Positions 44,734 to 53,552 of a DNA stretch of 64,000 bases are shown here, piece by piece; the first letter of the stretch is position 1, and every line of letters starts with the position of its first letter. Under the pieces are notes generated by a model, which was given only the letters and a program-made list of their open reading frames with translations, ran no database searches and was not told the DNA's origin. The stretch spans positions 30,908-94,907 of the forward strand of contig NZ_JBKTWO010000005.1 in the NCBI RefSeq assembly GCF_047249845.1, read 5' to 3'. This DNA is from Thomasclavelia sp047249845. GTDB taxonomy: Bacteria > Bacillota_I > Bacilli_A > Erysipelotrichales > Coprobacillaceae. Both the position numbers and the translations under genes were made by a program.

Positions 44734-45463
44734 CAATATTTTCTCCAAACATTTTTCTTACTTCATTACTATAACTTCCATCTTCATTATGTGCATATAA
44801 TGGAGGCTCAATTCTTAAACCTTTCTTTCCCTTATACATTCCCTCTACTAATAATACATTACTTTCACGACCTATCTTAGGATAAACAAACCTCATTCGT
44901 TTTGGCTCTATTTCATATTTCTGCATCAAATTTAAAATTTCAATCATTCGATCTGGTCGATGAACCATTGAAAATCTACCTCGATTATCTAAAATAACAG
45001 ACGCAGATTTTATAATTTTTTCTAAATCTATCTTTATTTCATGACGAGCAATTGTTAAAAATTCATTTTCATTTAAATTACTTTCCTCATCTACTTTAAA
45101 AAAGGGAGGATTACAAATAACCAACCCAACTTTTGAAGCATTTTTTACATATTCATTTATATCAGCATGTATAATTTCAATTTGATTATCAAGTTTATTT
45201 AAAATAATATTTTTCTTTGCTAATTCAACAGCTTCTTTTTGTATTTCAATTCCGATAATATCCTTACTTGTTCTGTTTGATAAGAGTAAAGGAATAGCTG
45301 CATTATTAGTCCCGAAATCAACTATTTTTTTTACATCTTTAGTAATTGTACAAAAATTTGCTAACAAAACTGTATCTAAAGAAAAATTAAACATATCTTT
45401 TCTTTGAATTATTTGCAAATTGTTATAAGCTAATAAATAATTTACTACTTCCATATCTGACAT
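44726..45463 (-). CDS. TrmN6/YabB-type SAM-dependent methyltransferase
   Basis: 245 residues. SAM-binding IVDFGTNNAAIPLLL and the adenine-N6 methyltransferase motif NPPFFK. The family includes tRNA1(Val) (adenine37-N6)-methyltransferase; the Firmicute YabB orthologues always sit here, upstream of rsmI. The first codon overlaps the last base of the yaaT stop codon region, which indicates translational coupling. The RNA target is inferred. Confidence 0.9.
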   Translation of the reverse strand: MSDMEVVNYLLAYNNLQIIQRKDMFNFSLDTVLLANFCTITKDVKKIVDFGTNNAAIPLLLSNRTSKDIIGIEIQKEAVELAKKNIILNKLDNQIEIIHADINEYVKNASKVGLVICNPPFFKVDEESNLNENEFLTIARHEIKIDLEKIIKSASVILDNRGRFSMVHRPDRMIEILNLMQKYEIEPKRMRFVYPKIGRESNVLLVEGMYKGKKGLRIEPPLYAHNEDGSYSNEVRKMFGENIDE

Positions 45464-46275
45464 TATTTACCACCATTTAAATTAAAAGTTATTTCATCTA
45501 ATCCTACAAAAATAACTGCACCATTATTATCAATTTTTATTAAATCATTTATAACATTTAGTCCAAGAACTTTAACATCTTTACCTTCATACTTTACACG
45601 ACTTCCAATTTTAGGAAAACGCTGCTTTTCAATAGTATAAACTTCATCCTCATACTTTAAACAACACATTAATCTTCCACATGCTCCAGATATTTTTTCT
45701 ATATTTATAGCTAACATTTGATTTTTAGCCATATTAATTGATACACCATTAAATTCTCCTAGCAAAGAGGTACAACATAAGGGTAATCCACATGTTCCAA
45801 TTCCTCCAACGACTTTTGCTTTATCTCGAGGTCCAATTTGTCGTAATTCTATACGGCAACGGAAAACAGTAGCTAATTCTTTTAATAATTCCCTAAAATC
45901 TACTCTTTCATCTGAAGTATACATAAATATTACTTTTGCTTTATCTAAAGTAAACTCACAATTAGTTAATTGCATATCAACTTCATAACGAGAAACAATA
46001 TCTCGACATGTTATCAAAGCTTCTTGAGCATCCATTAAATTTTTTTCATAATCTTCTATATCTTTTAGTGTTGCTTTTCGAGAAATAGATTTTAACTCAG
46101 TATCAAGATTAAACTCTTCTATAGACATTAATTCTTGAGATATTTCTCCTAATTCAACTCCTCTAGCAGTTTCAACGACAACATGCTCTCCTTTTTCAAG
46201 TTCTAAATCTGTAGAAAAATAATAAACTTTTCCTGCACTTTTAAACTTTACACTTGCTAATTTAAGTTCTTCCAT
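45463..46275 (-). CDS. yaaT: PSP1-domain protein YaaT (RicT)
   Basis: 270 residues. PSP1 C-terminal domain with the conserved Cys pairs: GGIGTCGLPLCCTSLLGEF and SGACGRLMCCLKYEDEVY. In Bacillus, YaaT (RicT) forms a 4Fe-4S complex with RicA and RicF that affects mRNA processing by RNase Y, sporulation and competence. ATG preceded by AAAGGA. It sits between holB and the YabB-type gene, the conserved Firmicute order; yabA, usually next, is missing here. Confidence 0.93.
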   Translation of the reverse strand: MEELKLASVKFKSAGKVYYFSTDLELEKGEHVVVETARGVELGEISQELMSIEEFNLDTELKSISRKATLKDIEDYEKNLMDAQEALITCRDIVSRYEVDMQLTNCEFTLDKAKVIFMYTSDERVDFRELLKELATVFRCRIELRQIGPRDKAKVVGGIGTCGLPLCCTSLLGEFNGVSINMAKNQMLAINIEKISGACGRLMCCLKYEDEVYTIEKQRFPKIGSRVKYEGKDVKVLGLNVINDLIKIDNNGAVIFVGLDEITFNLNGGK

Positions 46276-46288
46276 AACTAAATCCTTT

Positions 46289-47230
46289 CTATAATCTATA
46301 CATCAAGCTATCCATTAATAACGCTACATTTGCATTACTTTCTATTACATAAATTGTTTCTAATACTAGTTCAATTTGTTTTATTAAATCATCCACAGAT
46401 ACATCTATAGATTTGAATAAATCAATATTTTTTGAATATAAGATTTTTTGATGATGTTTCACGTGAAACACATCTTTCATTGCTAATACTAACATATTTA
46501 AAAATAGTTTAATATCATTACGCTCTTTATATTTTTTTAATAAATTGGTTTGTGTATTAATAATTAAATTATTACGTTTAAAATACAAGTCTTCTATAAA
46601 ATTAATAACTTGTACTTGCATAAATTCAAATCTTTCATCATATAAATCTATAGCTTCAGTAAGATCTACAGTTAAAAATGATAATATATTTGCAGCATCA
46701 ACTGGAATGTTGTCGTTTATAAGTTGTTCAACAATTATTTCTTTACTATCAGGTTTAATATCTATTACTTGACAACGTGATAAAATTGTTGGTAATACTC
46801 TATTTATATTTTTAGCAGTAAACAAAGCATAGATTCCCTCTCCAGGTTCCTCTAACATCTTTAATAATGAATTCATAGCTTCTTTAGTAGAATATTCAAT
46901 ATTTTCAATTATATATATTTTTGCTTTTCCCTCCAATGAGGATTTTTTAAAAGTATCTTGAATTAGTTCAATATCACTTTTTTTTATTGATACAACTTTC
47001 CCATTAAATTTTATTATATCACCATACTTATTCTCTAAAACTTTTCGACAATCATTACACTTCATACAAGCTAAAGTTTCATCACAAATCAAAGACATCG
47101 CTAAAAAATTTAAAGGCTTATCTGTATTATTTCCTACCAATAAAAATGCATGTGGAATTTTCCCTTGTGAAAATTCATTATTTATTAAGTTATAAAAAAT
47201 TGGCTGATATTTTTCTAGATATTCTTTCAT
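46289..47230 (-). CDS. holB: DNA polymerase III subunit delta'
   Basis: 313 residues. AAA+ clamp-loader fold with HAFLLVGNNTDKP in place of a working Walker A, zinc-binding Cys residues in CDETLACMKCNDCRKV, a sensor 1 LPTILSRCQVID block and EEPGEGIYALFTAKN. Delta' is the non-ATPase subunit of the clamp loader and partners DnaX. It overlaps tmk by 4 nt (ATGA). The third parS site lies inside the gene. Confidence 0.93.
   Translation of the reverse strand: MKEYLEKYQPIFYNLINNEFSQGKIPHAFLLVGNNTDKPLNFLAMSLICDETLACMKCNDCRKVLENKYGDIIKFNGKVVSIKKSDIELIQDTFKKSSLEGKAKIYIIENIEYSTKEAMNSLLKMLEEPGEGIYALFTAKNINRVLPTILSRCQVIDIKPDSKEIIVEQLINDNIPVDAANILSFLTVDLTEAIDLYDERFEFMQVQVINFIEDLYFKRNNLIINTQTNLLKKYKERNDIKLFLNMLVLAMKDVFHVKHHQKILYSKNIDLFKSIDVSVDDLIKQIELVLETIYVIESNANVALLMDSLMYRL
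46455..46470. other. parS: parS site 3 (ParB/Spo0J binding), inside holB
   Basis: Exact TGTTTCACGTGAAACA within the holB coding sequence, where it encodes part of the DVFHVKHH segment. Intragenic parS sites are known in Bacillus. Confidence 0.92.
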
Positions 47231-47850
47231 AATTTACTCTTTATAACATCAATAACTTGATTTGTAACTTCCTCAATTGTTTTATTAGCATCAATTTTAG
47301 TAATTCTATCAGAATATTTATTACAAATAATCATATATCCATCATATACCTTTTTATGAAAATCTTTTGATTCTAAATCTAGTCTATCTACAACTCTAGC
47401 ATTCTTTTTAATTCTAGCTAATCCAATTTCATAAGGAATATCAAAAAAAACTGTTAAATCAGGCATAATATCCCCAATGGCAAATAAATTCATTTGATAA
47501 ACTTCATCTATACCAATTCCCCTTGCTATACCTTGATATACTAGTGAACTATCTACAAATCTATCACAAATTACAATATAATCATCCTCTAAAGCTGGTT
47601 TTACTTTTTCAATTAAATGTTGTCTTCTTGCTGCAGCATACAATAATGCTTCAGTTCTAGCTTCCATAGTAATATTTTTTTTGTCCAAAATTATATTTCT
47701 AATTTGTTCTGATATATCAATCCCACCAGGCTCTCTTGTCAATAAAACTTTATATCCTTCTTTTCTTAGTCTATCATATACTATTTTTGAAATAGTGGTT
47801 TTGCCACTACCATCAGGTCCTTCTAGTGTAATGAATTTTCCTTTCATCAT
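47227..47850 (-). CDS. tmk: Thymidylate kinase
   Basis: 207 residues. P-loop FITLEGPDGSGKTT, LTREPGGIDISEQIR, ALLYAAARRQHLIEKV (lid) and the DR motif CDRFVDSSLVYQG. It phosphorylates dTMP to dTDP. First gene of the tmk-holB-yaaT-YabB-rsmI operon; yaaQ and yaaR, found between tmk and holB in Bacillus, are absent. Two adjacent ATG codons could serve as start. Confidence 0.96.
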   Translation of the reverse strand: MMKGKFITLEGPDGSGKTTISKIVYDRLRKEGYKVLLTREPGGIDISEQIRNIILDKKNITMEARTEALLYAAARRQHLIEKVKPALEDDYIVICDRFVDSSLVYQGIARGIGIDEVYQMNLFAIGDIMPDLTVFFDIPYEIGLARIKKNARVVDRLDLESKDFHKKVYDGYMIICNKYSDRITKIDANKTIEEVTNQVIDVIKSKL

Positions 47851-47931
47851 ATTTTCCTTTCACATTATTATTCAAAATAATCTATAGTAAATTATAACAT
47901 ATGTGTTACTTTGATACAATTTAATACTTTT

Positions 47932-47958
47932 TTAGCACTCTAATATTGACAGTGCTAA
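47932..47958. promoter_or_regulatory. CIRCE operator (HrcA site) of hsp20
   Basis: TTAGCACTC, a 9-nt spacer, then CAGTGCTAA: the consensus TTAGCACTC-N9-GAGTGCTAA with a single mismatch. It overlaps the -35 and spacer of the hsp20 promoter. Confidence 0.88.
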
Positions 47959-47974
47959 AAATTAAGTTTATAAT
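47946..47974 (+). promoter_or_regulatory. Consensus sigma-A promoter of hsp20
   Basis: Perfect TTGACA (47946-47951) and TATAAT (47969-47974) separated by 17 nt, covered by the CIRCE operator. The start point should be near 47980-47982. Confidence 0.85.
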
Positions 47975-47978
47975 AATA

Positions 47979-48007
47979 GTGTAATCAGATAGGTATACTG
48001 ATTACAC
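47979..48007 (+). promoter_or_regulatory. 5'-terminal hairpin of the hsp20 mRNA
   Basis: Perfect 10-bp inverted repeat GTGTAATCAG/CTGATTACAC with a 9-nt loop, placed at the expected transcript start. It may stabilise the mRNA. It ends 49 nt before the start codon and does not touch the ribosome-binding site. Confidence 0.6.
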
Positions 48008-48056
48008 CCTTATTAGTAATTTCAAATTAACAATTTATTGGAAAGAGGCGATAGAT

Positions 48057-48473
48057 ATGAAATTACTTCCTGGATTTAGTACTTTTGATGATGTTTTTAA
48101 TAATATGTTCAATGATTCTTTCCTTAAAAGTACTAGTAACTATATGCGAACAGATGTTAAAGAAGTTGATAATAACTATGTACTGGAAATGGAATTAGCA
48201 GGTTTCAACAAAGAAGATATTTCAATTGAATTACATGAAGGTTATTTAACTATTACAGGTAATAAATCTTCAAATGTTGATAAAAAAGATAATGATGGAA
48301 ATATTATTCGTCAAGAAAGATATTCTGGATCTTGCAGCCGTAGTTTTTATGTAGGTGAAGATTTAAAACAAGAAGATATTAAGGCTAGTTATAGCAATGG
48401 TGAGTTAAAAATTATTTTACCTAAAATAGCATCCAAACAAGTTGAAAATCGTAAATATATTCAAATCGATTAA
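48057..48473 (+). CDS. Hsp20/alpha-crystallin small heat shock protein
   Basis: 138 residues. The alpha-crystallin domain (about 32-128) reads DVKEVDNNYVLEMELAGF, then NKEDISIELHEGYLTITG, GEDLKQEDIKASYSNGELKI; the C-terminal I/L-P-x-I anchor appears as ILPKI. It is an ATP-independent holdase that keeps denatured proteins soluble. A CIRCE operator over a perfect promoter puts it under HrcA. It interrupts the minus-strand housekeeping block between tmk and recR, with its own promoter and terminator. Confidence 0.96.
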   Translation: MKLLPGFSTFDDVFNNMFNDSFLKSTSNYMRTDVKEVDNNYVLEMELAGFNKEDISIELHEGYLTITGNKSSNVDKKDNDGNIIRQERYSGSCSRSFYVGEDLKQEDIKASYSNGELKIILPKIASKQVENRKYIQID

Positions 48474-48482
48474 TAAAAACAA

Positions 48483-48527
48483 CTGTATGAGATAACTCGT
48501 TAAAGAGTTATTTCATACAGCTTTTTT
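48483..48527 (+). terminator. Terminator of hsp20
   Basis: 16-base arms (48483-48498 and 48505-48520, one mismatch) followed by T6. A shorter T run on the other strand may let it also end the bofA transcript. Confidence 0.88.
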
Positions 48528-48543
48528 ATTAAATTGATCTTAT

Positions 48544-48705
48544 TTATAAAAAGGATATTAAATAAATAACAATTAGCCCAGGAAACCCTAACATCATTAA
48601 AATAAATATATTTAAAATACTATAACCAAAAGAGTTATTAGTAAATATATTTAATATATACAAAACTATAAAAGATTTAATTAAAGCTGCTATAAATTTA
48701 CGCAC
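48544..48705 (-). CDS. bofA: BofA-like pro-sigma-K processing inhibitor, short form
   Basis: 53 residues from a GTG at 48703-48705, with AGAGGTG about 5 nt upstream. Two hydrophobic helices; NIFTNNSFGYSILNIF followed by ILMMLGFPGLIVIYLI fits the BofA pattern (Asn and Gly before a short loop, then a G-x-PG helix). It lies 33 bp downstream of recR, the same position as bofA in Bacillus. BofA holds the SpoIVFB protease inactive in the forespore membrane. It is shorter than the 87-residue Bacillus protein. Confidence 0.7.
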   Translation of the reverse strand: MRKFIAALIKSFIVLYILNIFTNNSFGYSILNIFILMMLGFPGLIVIYLISFL

Positions 48706-48738
48706 AGAAACACCTCTTATATAAAATATATGAGAAGT

Positions 48739-49332
48739 TTAAATTTTCTTTCTTCCTTCAAGTGATTTTAATAATGTTAATTCATCTGCATAATCAATAT
48801 TACTTCCAATTGGTAATCCATTAGCTATTCTAGTTGTGTTAATATTTCTTTTAGCTAATAATTTAGCTAAATATAGAGCTGTCGTCTCTCCTTCACGAGT
48901 AGGATTAGTTGCAATTATTACTTCTTTTATAGAATTATCTAAACGTTCAAATAAAGAATCAATATTTAAATCTTCCATCGTTTTACCATCCAAAATCGAC
49001 ATAGTTCCATGCAATACATGATACAAACCATCATACTCTTTTACCTTTTCCATTGCAAAAACATCTTTTGAATCTTCAACAACACAAATAGTAGTCTGAT
49101 CACGATTTTTATCTTTACATATATCACAAAGTTCATCTTCACATATATGACCACATTTCACACAATAATGAATACGATCTTGTATATTTTTAATTGCTTG
49201 AGAAAACTCTTCAACATAGTGTTTATCCATAGATAAAATATAATAAGCTAATCGCTCTGCACTTTTTCCACCAATTCCAGGTAAACGTTTAAAACAATCA
49301 ACTAAATCTTGAAAAGGTTGTGGATAATTCAT
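48739..49332 (-). CDS. recR: Recombination mediator RecR
   Basis: 197 residues, full length. Helix-hairpin-helix LPGIGGKSAERLAYYIL, a four-Cys zinc finger CVKCGHICEDELCDIC and a Toprim domain with CVVEDSKDVFAMEK and IATNPTREGETTALYLAK. It works with RecO/RecF to load RecA. It follows dnaX by 12 nt; the YbaB/EbfC gene that usually sits between dnaX and recR is missing. Confidence 0.97.
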   Translation of the reverse strand: MNYPQPFQDLVDCFKRLPGIGGKSAERLAYYILSMDKHYVEEFSQAIKNIQDRIHYCVKCGHICEDELCDICKDKNRDQTTICVVEDSKDVFAMEKVKEYDGLYHVLHGTMSILDGKTMEDLNIDSLFERLDNSIKEVIIATNPTREGETTALYLAKLLAKRNINTTRIANGLPIGSNIDYADELTLLKSLEGRKKI

Positions 49333-49344
49333 AGAAAACCTCCT

Positions 49345-51126
49345 TTATTCTTCAAATTCAACAATTTCACCAAACAATTCAATTGCTAAAGTTTGAGCGT
49401 CATTTAATTCTTCTTTAGTAGCTTGAAATGTGCCGATATGATGTAATACAATTGGCTGAGCTGGTGGAAGCGTTTTAGCCCTATTCATTTCAATATATGT
49501 ATTTCTCATATTTGGCCAATCACTACTTTTAACAGCTATAAAATCATAACTATACCCTAAAATTTCTTGAAGAAAATTCTTTAATTGATAATAATTTTCT
49601 GTATCGTTTATCTCATTTACATTAGGTTGATGTTCAAAAGAAATAATAATTCCACCCTGTGCAGCTGCAACAGGGATACCATCACATAACATTGATGCAT
49701 ATTTTGCAGTGTTTAAGTTATATCTATAGCGAGCAATGACTTGCCATTTTTCTTTTATTTCATTAAGTATTTTTCTATCTGCTTGTACTAAAATATTTAA
49801 AATATCATCAAATAAAATTTCAATATTATTTTGTAATCTTTGTTCTTCTTTATCAGTTAATATTGTTTCTTTTAAAATACTAACTTCTTTTTCATTATTT
49901 TTTATAACAGATTCTATTGTTCCTTCAGAAACTTCTTCAATTTTATTAACTTTGTCTAATTCTTCTTCTATTCCTTGTTCATTAACTTTTTCTAAATCAT
50001 TTATATTATTTACTTCTTCTATAATTTCATTCTCTATATTAGTTTTATTATCATTTTTTATTTTATTACATATTTTTAACATGGCCAATTCAAAATATGT
50101 ATTAGCATCTAAAGATAAACTATAATGACTACTAGCTTCTATTAATATATCAATTATTTCAAAGGCTTCTTCCACTAAAATATAAGGAGCTAGATTATCT
50201 ACATCTTTTTTTGATAAAACAAATAAAATATTTACATCTTCAGTATTCTTATAAATAATTATATCCTTTAATACATCTATTAAATCATAAGTAAGTCTTT
50301 TAATATCAATACTTGTACTCAACATATTATCTAATGATTCTAAAACACCCTTTAAATCTTTAGATAATAACTGTTTAATAAATAATATCTTATTATCCAT
50401 AGATAATAGTCCATAAACCATATTTACATTATCTACAGACAAAACACTATTATATGCCAAACACTGCTCTAAAATACTTAATGCATCTCGCATACCACCT
50501 TCTGCTAATTTTGCAACAAGTTCTAAAGCAGGTGTTTGATATTCTTTATTTTCTAATTTCAAAACATGTTCTAGTCTAGTAACAATATCTGTATCTTCAA
50601 CTTTCTTAAAATCAAATCTTTGACATCTTGAAATTATAGTTGGTAATATTTTATGTGGTTCAGTAGTTGCTAAAACAAAAACAATGTGTGCGGGAGGTTC
50701 TTCTAACGTTTTAAGTAGCGCATTAAAAGCTCCTGTAGACATCATATGAACTTCATCAATAATATAAACTTTGTATTTTCCATTAATTGGAGCATATTTA
50801 ACTTTATCAATTAAGTCTCTTACTTCATCAACTCCATTATTACTGGCCGCATCAATTTCAATTACATCGGGATGTTCACCAGCTGATATTGCTTTACAAT
50901 TAGGACAAGTATCACAAGGAGGGCATTCTCCAGTACAATTCAAAGCTTTTGCTAATAATTTTGCTACTGTAGTTTTTCCAGTTCCTCTAGGTCCAGCAAA
51001 TAAGTAAGCATGAGAAATACGATTTTCTTTAATTGCATTTTGTAAAGTCGTTACTACATGTTCTTGACCTGCTACTTCTTCAAAAGTTTGAGGTCTATAT
51101 GACCTATATAAAGCTTTATATGACAT
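49345..51126 (-). CDS. dnaX: DNA polymerase III subunits gamma and tau
   Basis: 593 residues. AAA+ clamp loader: YRPQTFEEVAGQEHV, Walker A FAGPRGTGKTTVAK, zinc motif CTGECPPCDTCPNC, Walker B YIIDEVHMMS and sensor/Arg finger PTIISRCQRFDF. A charged Asn/Glu-rich linker (about 365-420) leads to a tau-like C-terminal domain that binds the polymerase. It loads the beta clamp. Operon dnaX-recR-bofA; the tadA terminator lies upstream. Confidence 0.97.
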   Translation of the reverse strand: MSYKALYRSYRPQTFEEVAGQEHVVTTLQNAIKENRISHAYLFAGPRGTGKTTVAKLLAKALNCTGECPPCDTCPNCKAISAGEHPDVIEIDAASNNGVDEVRDLIDKVKYAPINGKYKVYIIDEVHMMSTGAFNALLKTLEEPPAHIVFVLATTEPHKILPTIISRCQRFDFKKVEDTDIVTRLEHVLKLENKEYQTPALELVAKLAEGGMRDALSILEQCLAYNSVLSVDNVNMVYGLLSMDNKILFIKQLLSKDLKGVLESLDNMLSTSIDIKRLTYDLIDVLKDIIIYKNTEDVNILFVLSKKDVDNLAPYILVEEAFEIIDILIEASSHYSLSLDANTYFELAMLKICNKIKNDNKTNIENEIIEEVNNINDLEKVNEQGIEEELDKVNKIEEVSEGTIESVIKNNEKEVSILKETILTDKEEQRLQNNIEILFDDILNILVQADRKILNEIKEKWQVIARYRYNLNTAKYASMLCDGIPVAAAQGGIIISFEHQPNVNEINDTENYYQLKNFLQEILGYSYDFIAVKSSDWPNMRNTYIEMNRAKTLPPAQPIVLHHIGTFQATKEELNDAQTLAIELFGEIVEFEE

Positions 51127-51188
51127 TATTAATCACTCCTCATTCCTACTTATTATACTATATAATATAAAAAAAGATAATTTAATTT

Positions 51189-51218
51189 AAAAAAGATTCA
51201 ACTTATTATAATTGAATC
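51189..51218 (-). terminator. Terminator of tadA
   Basis: Arms GATTCAA (51195-51201) and TTGAATC (51212-51218) followed on the minus strand by T6, 18 bp after the tadA stop codon. Confidence 0.75.
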
Positions 51219-51235
51219 ACTCAATATCTACTAGG

Positions 51236-51700
51236 TTAATTATTTAAACTATTTTTTATTCTTTTGCTTTTAAAATATTCCTTTATTATTTTAGAACACT
51301 TTTCTTGTAATATACCACTAATAATCTCAGGATAATGATTAACAGGCGAATCAGACTTACAAATTGTTGTTAAAGCTAACCATCTATTTTCAAATGCTCC
51401 AAAAACAACTTTTTTTATTCTACTATTAATTATTGCACCAGAACACATTACACATGGTTCCAATGTTACATATAAAGTACATTCATCAAGATACCAAGAG
51501 TTTAATTTATCACAAGCCATATTAATAGCAATAATTTCAGCATGCGCAGTTGACAATTTTGTTGTTTCACGAAGATTATGTCCCCATGCGATAACCTGGT
51601 TATCCTTGACAATAACAGCCCCAACTGGAACCTCATCTTTATCTAGACATTTTAAAGCTTCTTGATAAGCCAACTCCATATACTCTCTATCTTGATCCAT
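51236..51700 (-). CDS. tadA: tRNA-specific adenosine deaminase
   Basis: 154 residues. Zinc-dependent deaminase motifs STAHAEIIAI (His and catalytic Glu) and TLEPCVMCSGAII (PCxxC), with DEVPVGAVIVKDNQVI at the start. It converts A34 to inosine in tRNA-Arg. It lies between the SRP RNA and dnaX; in Bacillus the order is tadA, SRP RNA, dnaX, so the RNA and tadA are swapped here. Confidence 0.95.
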   Translation of the reverse strand: MDQDREYMELAYQEALKCLDKDEVPVGAVIVKDNQVIAWGHNLRETTKLSTAHAEIIAINMACDKLNSWYLDECTLYVTLEPCVMCSGAIINSRIKKVVFGAFENRWLALTTICKSDSPVNHYPEIISGILQEKCSKIIKEYFKSKRIKNSLNN

Positions 51701-51715
51701 TATAAATCTCCTTTA

Positions 51716-51801
51716 AAAAAGCCACTACACATAGACGGTTATTCTTAATGCTGCTACCTTCCGGTCCTGACATGGTTCGAAGCCGCCTATTGTAATGGCA
51801 A
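51716..51801 (-). ncRNA. ffs: Signal recognition particle RNA (small, 4.5S type)
   Basis: The conserved SRP domain IV hairpin is explicit on the minus strand: GTCAGGACCGGAAGGTAGCA, then GCATTAA. The flanks pair (GCCATTACAATAGGCGG with CCGTCTATGTGTAGTGGC) and a T6 run ends the RNA near 51716. At about 86 nt it is the short form without the Alu domain. It guides Ffh/FtsY-dependent membrane targeting. Confidence 0.93.
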
Positions 51802-51865
51802 ATATGATTATATAACATCTAAACTATAAATTCAATAATAACTATAAACTTTTTAATATTTATGA

Positions 51866-52369
51866 TTATAAATATAAATTCATAAGATATGCATCAACAT
51901 AATCCTTATCAATTTTCATAAAGTTTTCATATGTTGCAATAATCTCAAATCCATATTTTTGATACAAAGCAATTGCAGATTCATTACTTGTAACTACTTC
52001 TAAATCAATTATTTCAATTCCCGCCTCAACTGCATAACCAATTAAAATAGCTACTAAATTACTGCCAATACCCTGATGCCAATAACTTTTTAAAACACTT
52101 ACCCCTATTCCAGCTCGATGACTCAACCTTTTCTTTTTATTACCACTTAAAGAAGCAATACCAACAATCTCATCACCATCTTTAGCAACGATCATCACAG
52201 AATTAGGATCCTCATGAATTTCTTCAATCATCTGCATTTCTTGTACTTCATTTAAATTGCATTCATTCAAACCAAAAGCCAAATTATCACTTTCTCCTGC
52301 AACAATATTTAAATAATTAATTATTTTATTAGCATCATCTGGAACAGCTTCAAAATATTCTATTTTCAT
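51866..52369 (-). CDS. GNAT-family N-acetyltransferase
   Basis: 167 residues. Acetyl-CoA-binding motif A with HQGIGSNL and the C-terminal NESAIALYQKYGFEIIATYE pattern of the GNAT fold; HRAGIGVSV precedes it. The IGVSVLKSYW stretch is like RimI/PhnO-type acetyltransferases. The substrate is unknown. The start ATG lies 11 bp after GGTGATT-like text; it seems to be monocistronic. Confidence 0.9.
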   Translation of the reverse strand: MKIEYFEAVPDDANKIINYLNIVAGESDNLAFGLNECNLNEVQEMQMIEEIHEDPNSVMIVAKDGDEIVGIASLSGNKKKRLSHRAGIGVSVLKSYWHQGIGSNLVAILIGYAVEAGIEIIDLEVVTSNESAIALYQKYGFEIIATYENFMKIDKDYVDAYLMNLYL

Positions 52370-52403
52370 TTAATCACCTTCTTACAGCTTAATCATACCA
52401 TAT

Positions 52404-53552
52404 TTATTTTTTTAAATGTAGCTTTGTTATTATTTGGGTAGCTAAATATATTAATAAAGTAAAACCACATACAATTAACATGTCAATTAAAACAGGTTGT
52501 ATCGAATTAAAACTAAAATCTGTCAATTTAATAATTTCATTATTAGCTTTAATAAACCAATATGATGGTAAAAATTTTGCCATTCCTAAAACAAATGGAC
52601 TTAACATATTTTGTGGAACAAATGCGCCACAAATAAAACTTGATCCTAAACCAAAAACATTACCAACACCACTTAAAATCTCTCTATTACTAGTAAATTT
52701 TGCAATCATAAAACTAAATGCCTGAATAAAAATCATCAAAACTAATGAATTGATAACTAGTAATGCACCATTTGGTGTCATCATTGCATCACTATAAAGT
52801 ATAAAACTAAATCCTACATACAGTAACCAAATAGCCAATCCAACTGTATAGTTACCTAGCATTAATTGACGATTCATACTCTTATAACTAACTGGTGAAA
52901 TTAAATTCCTTCGTTTAATCTTTTCTTCATTAAACGAAACCATAACCATTGTTATAATTACCATTGTTATCGTAATTAACATATAGTTAGAAAAATTATA
53001 GTATGTCATAGGCATTGAAAAATCTACATCATTTTGTTTATCTAACATATCTACATCAATATTTTTATTTAAATCTTTTTTAATCAATTTTGTTAAATCT
53101 GTATCACTTACTCCAGCTTTTAGATAGATATTCGCAGTATTTAAATACTTATTTAATAGATTTTTACTATAGATACTGCTATACGAATCTGGTAATTCCA
53201 TAGTCTCAATTGAAACATTTTTACCTTCAATAAAATCATTAGAATAATTATCTGGAATAATCATTATATAATCAACTGTACGATAAAATAATGCATCCCG
53301 TAAAGCTTCATCATCATCTTTTAAATTAACTAATTCTCCATGATCCTTAATATATTCTTTAAAACCCTTAATTAATTCAGTATTTCCATCTCTATTTATA
53401 ATCGCAACTTTAACATCCATTGATTCATAATCAGTCGAAGTAGAATTATAAGTTCCTGCAAAAATAGCTAAACCAAGGAAGATAGCAGTATAAGCTAAAA
53501 TCATTAAAGTATAAGTATTAGCTATTTTTAAATATTTTTTAAATACTGTCAT
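52404..53552 (-). CDS. ABC-2 type transporter permease (second)
   Basis: 382 residues. One N-terminal helix (about 14-32), a large extracytoplasmic domain (about 35-185) and a C-terminal block of five or six helices, including VFGLGSSFICGAFVPQNMLS, typical of ABC-2 permeases with a YhgE/Pip-like outer part. It overlaps the partner permease gene by 14 nt and belongs to the LytTR-DUF3021-ATPase-permease-permease operon. It probably exports a drug, lipid or peptide. Confidence 0.88.
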   Translation of the reverse strand: MTVFKKYLKIANTYTLMILAYTAIFLGLAIFAGTYNSTSTDYESMDVKVAIINRDGNTELIKGFKEYIKDHGELVNLKDDDEALRDALFYRTVDYIMIIPDNYSNDFIEGKNVSIETMELPDSYSSIYSKNLLNKYLNTANIYLKAGVSDTDLTKLIKKDLNKNIDVDMLDKQNDVDFSMPMTYYNFSNYMLITITMVIITMVMVSFNEEKIKRRNLISPVSYKSMNRQLMLGNYTVGLAIWLLYVGFSFILYSDAMMTPNGALLVINSLVLMIFIQAFSFMIAKFTSNREILSGVGNVFGLGSSFICGAFVPQNMLSPFVLGMAKFLPSYWFIKANNEIIKLTDFSFNSIQPVLIDMLIVCGFTLLIYLATQIITKLHLKK

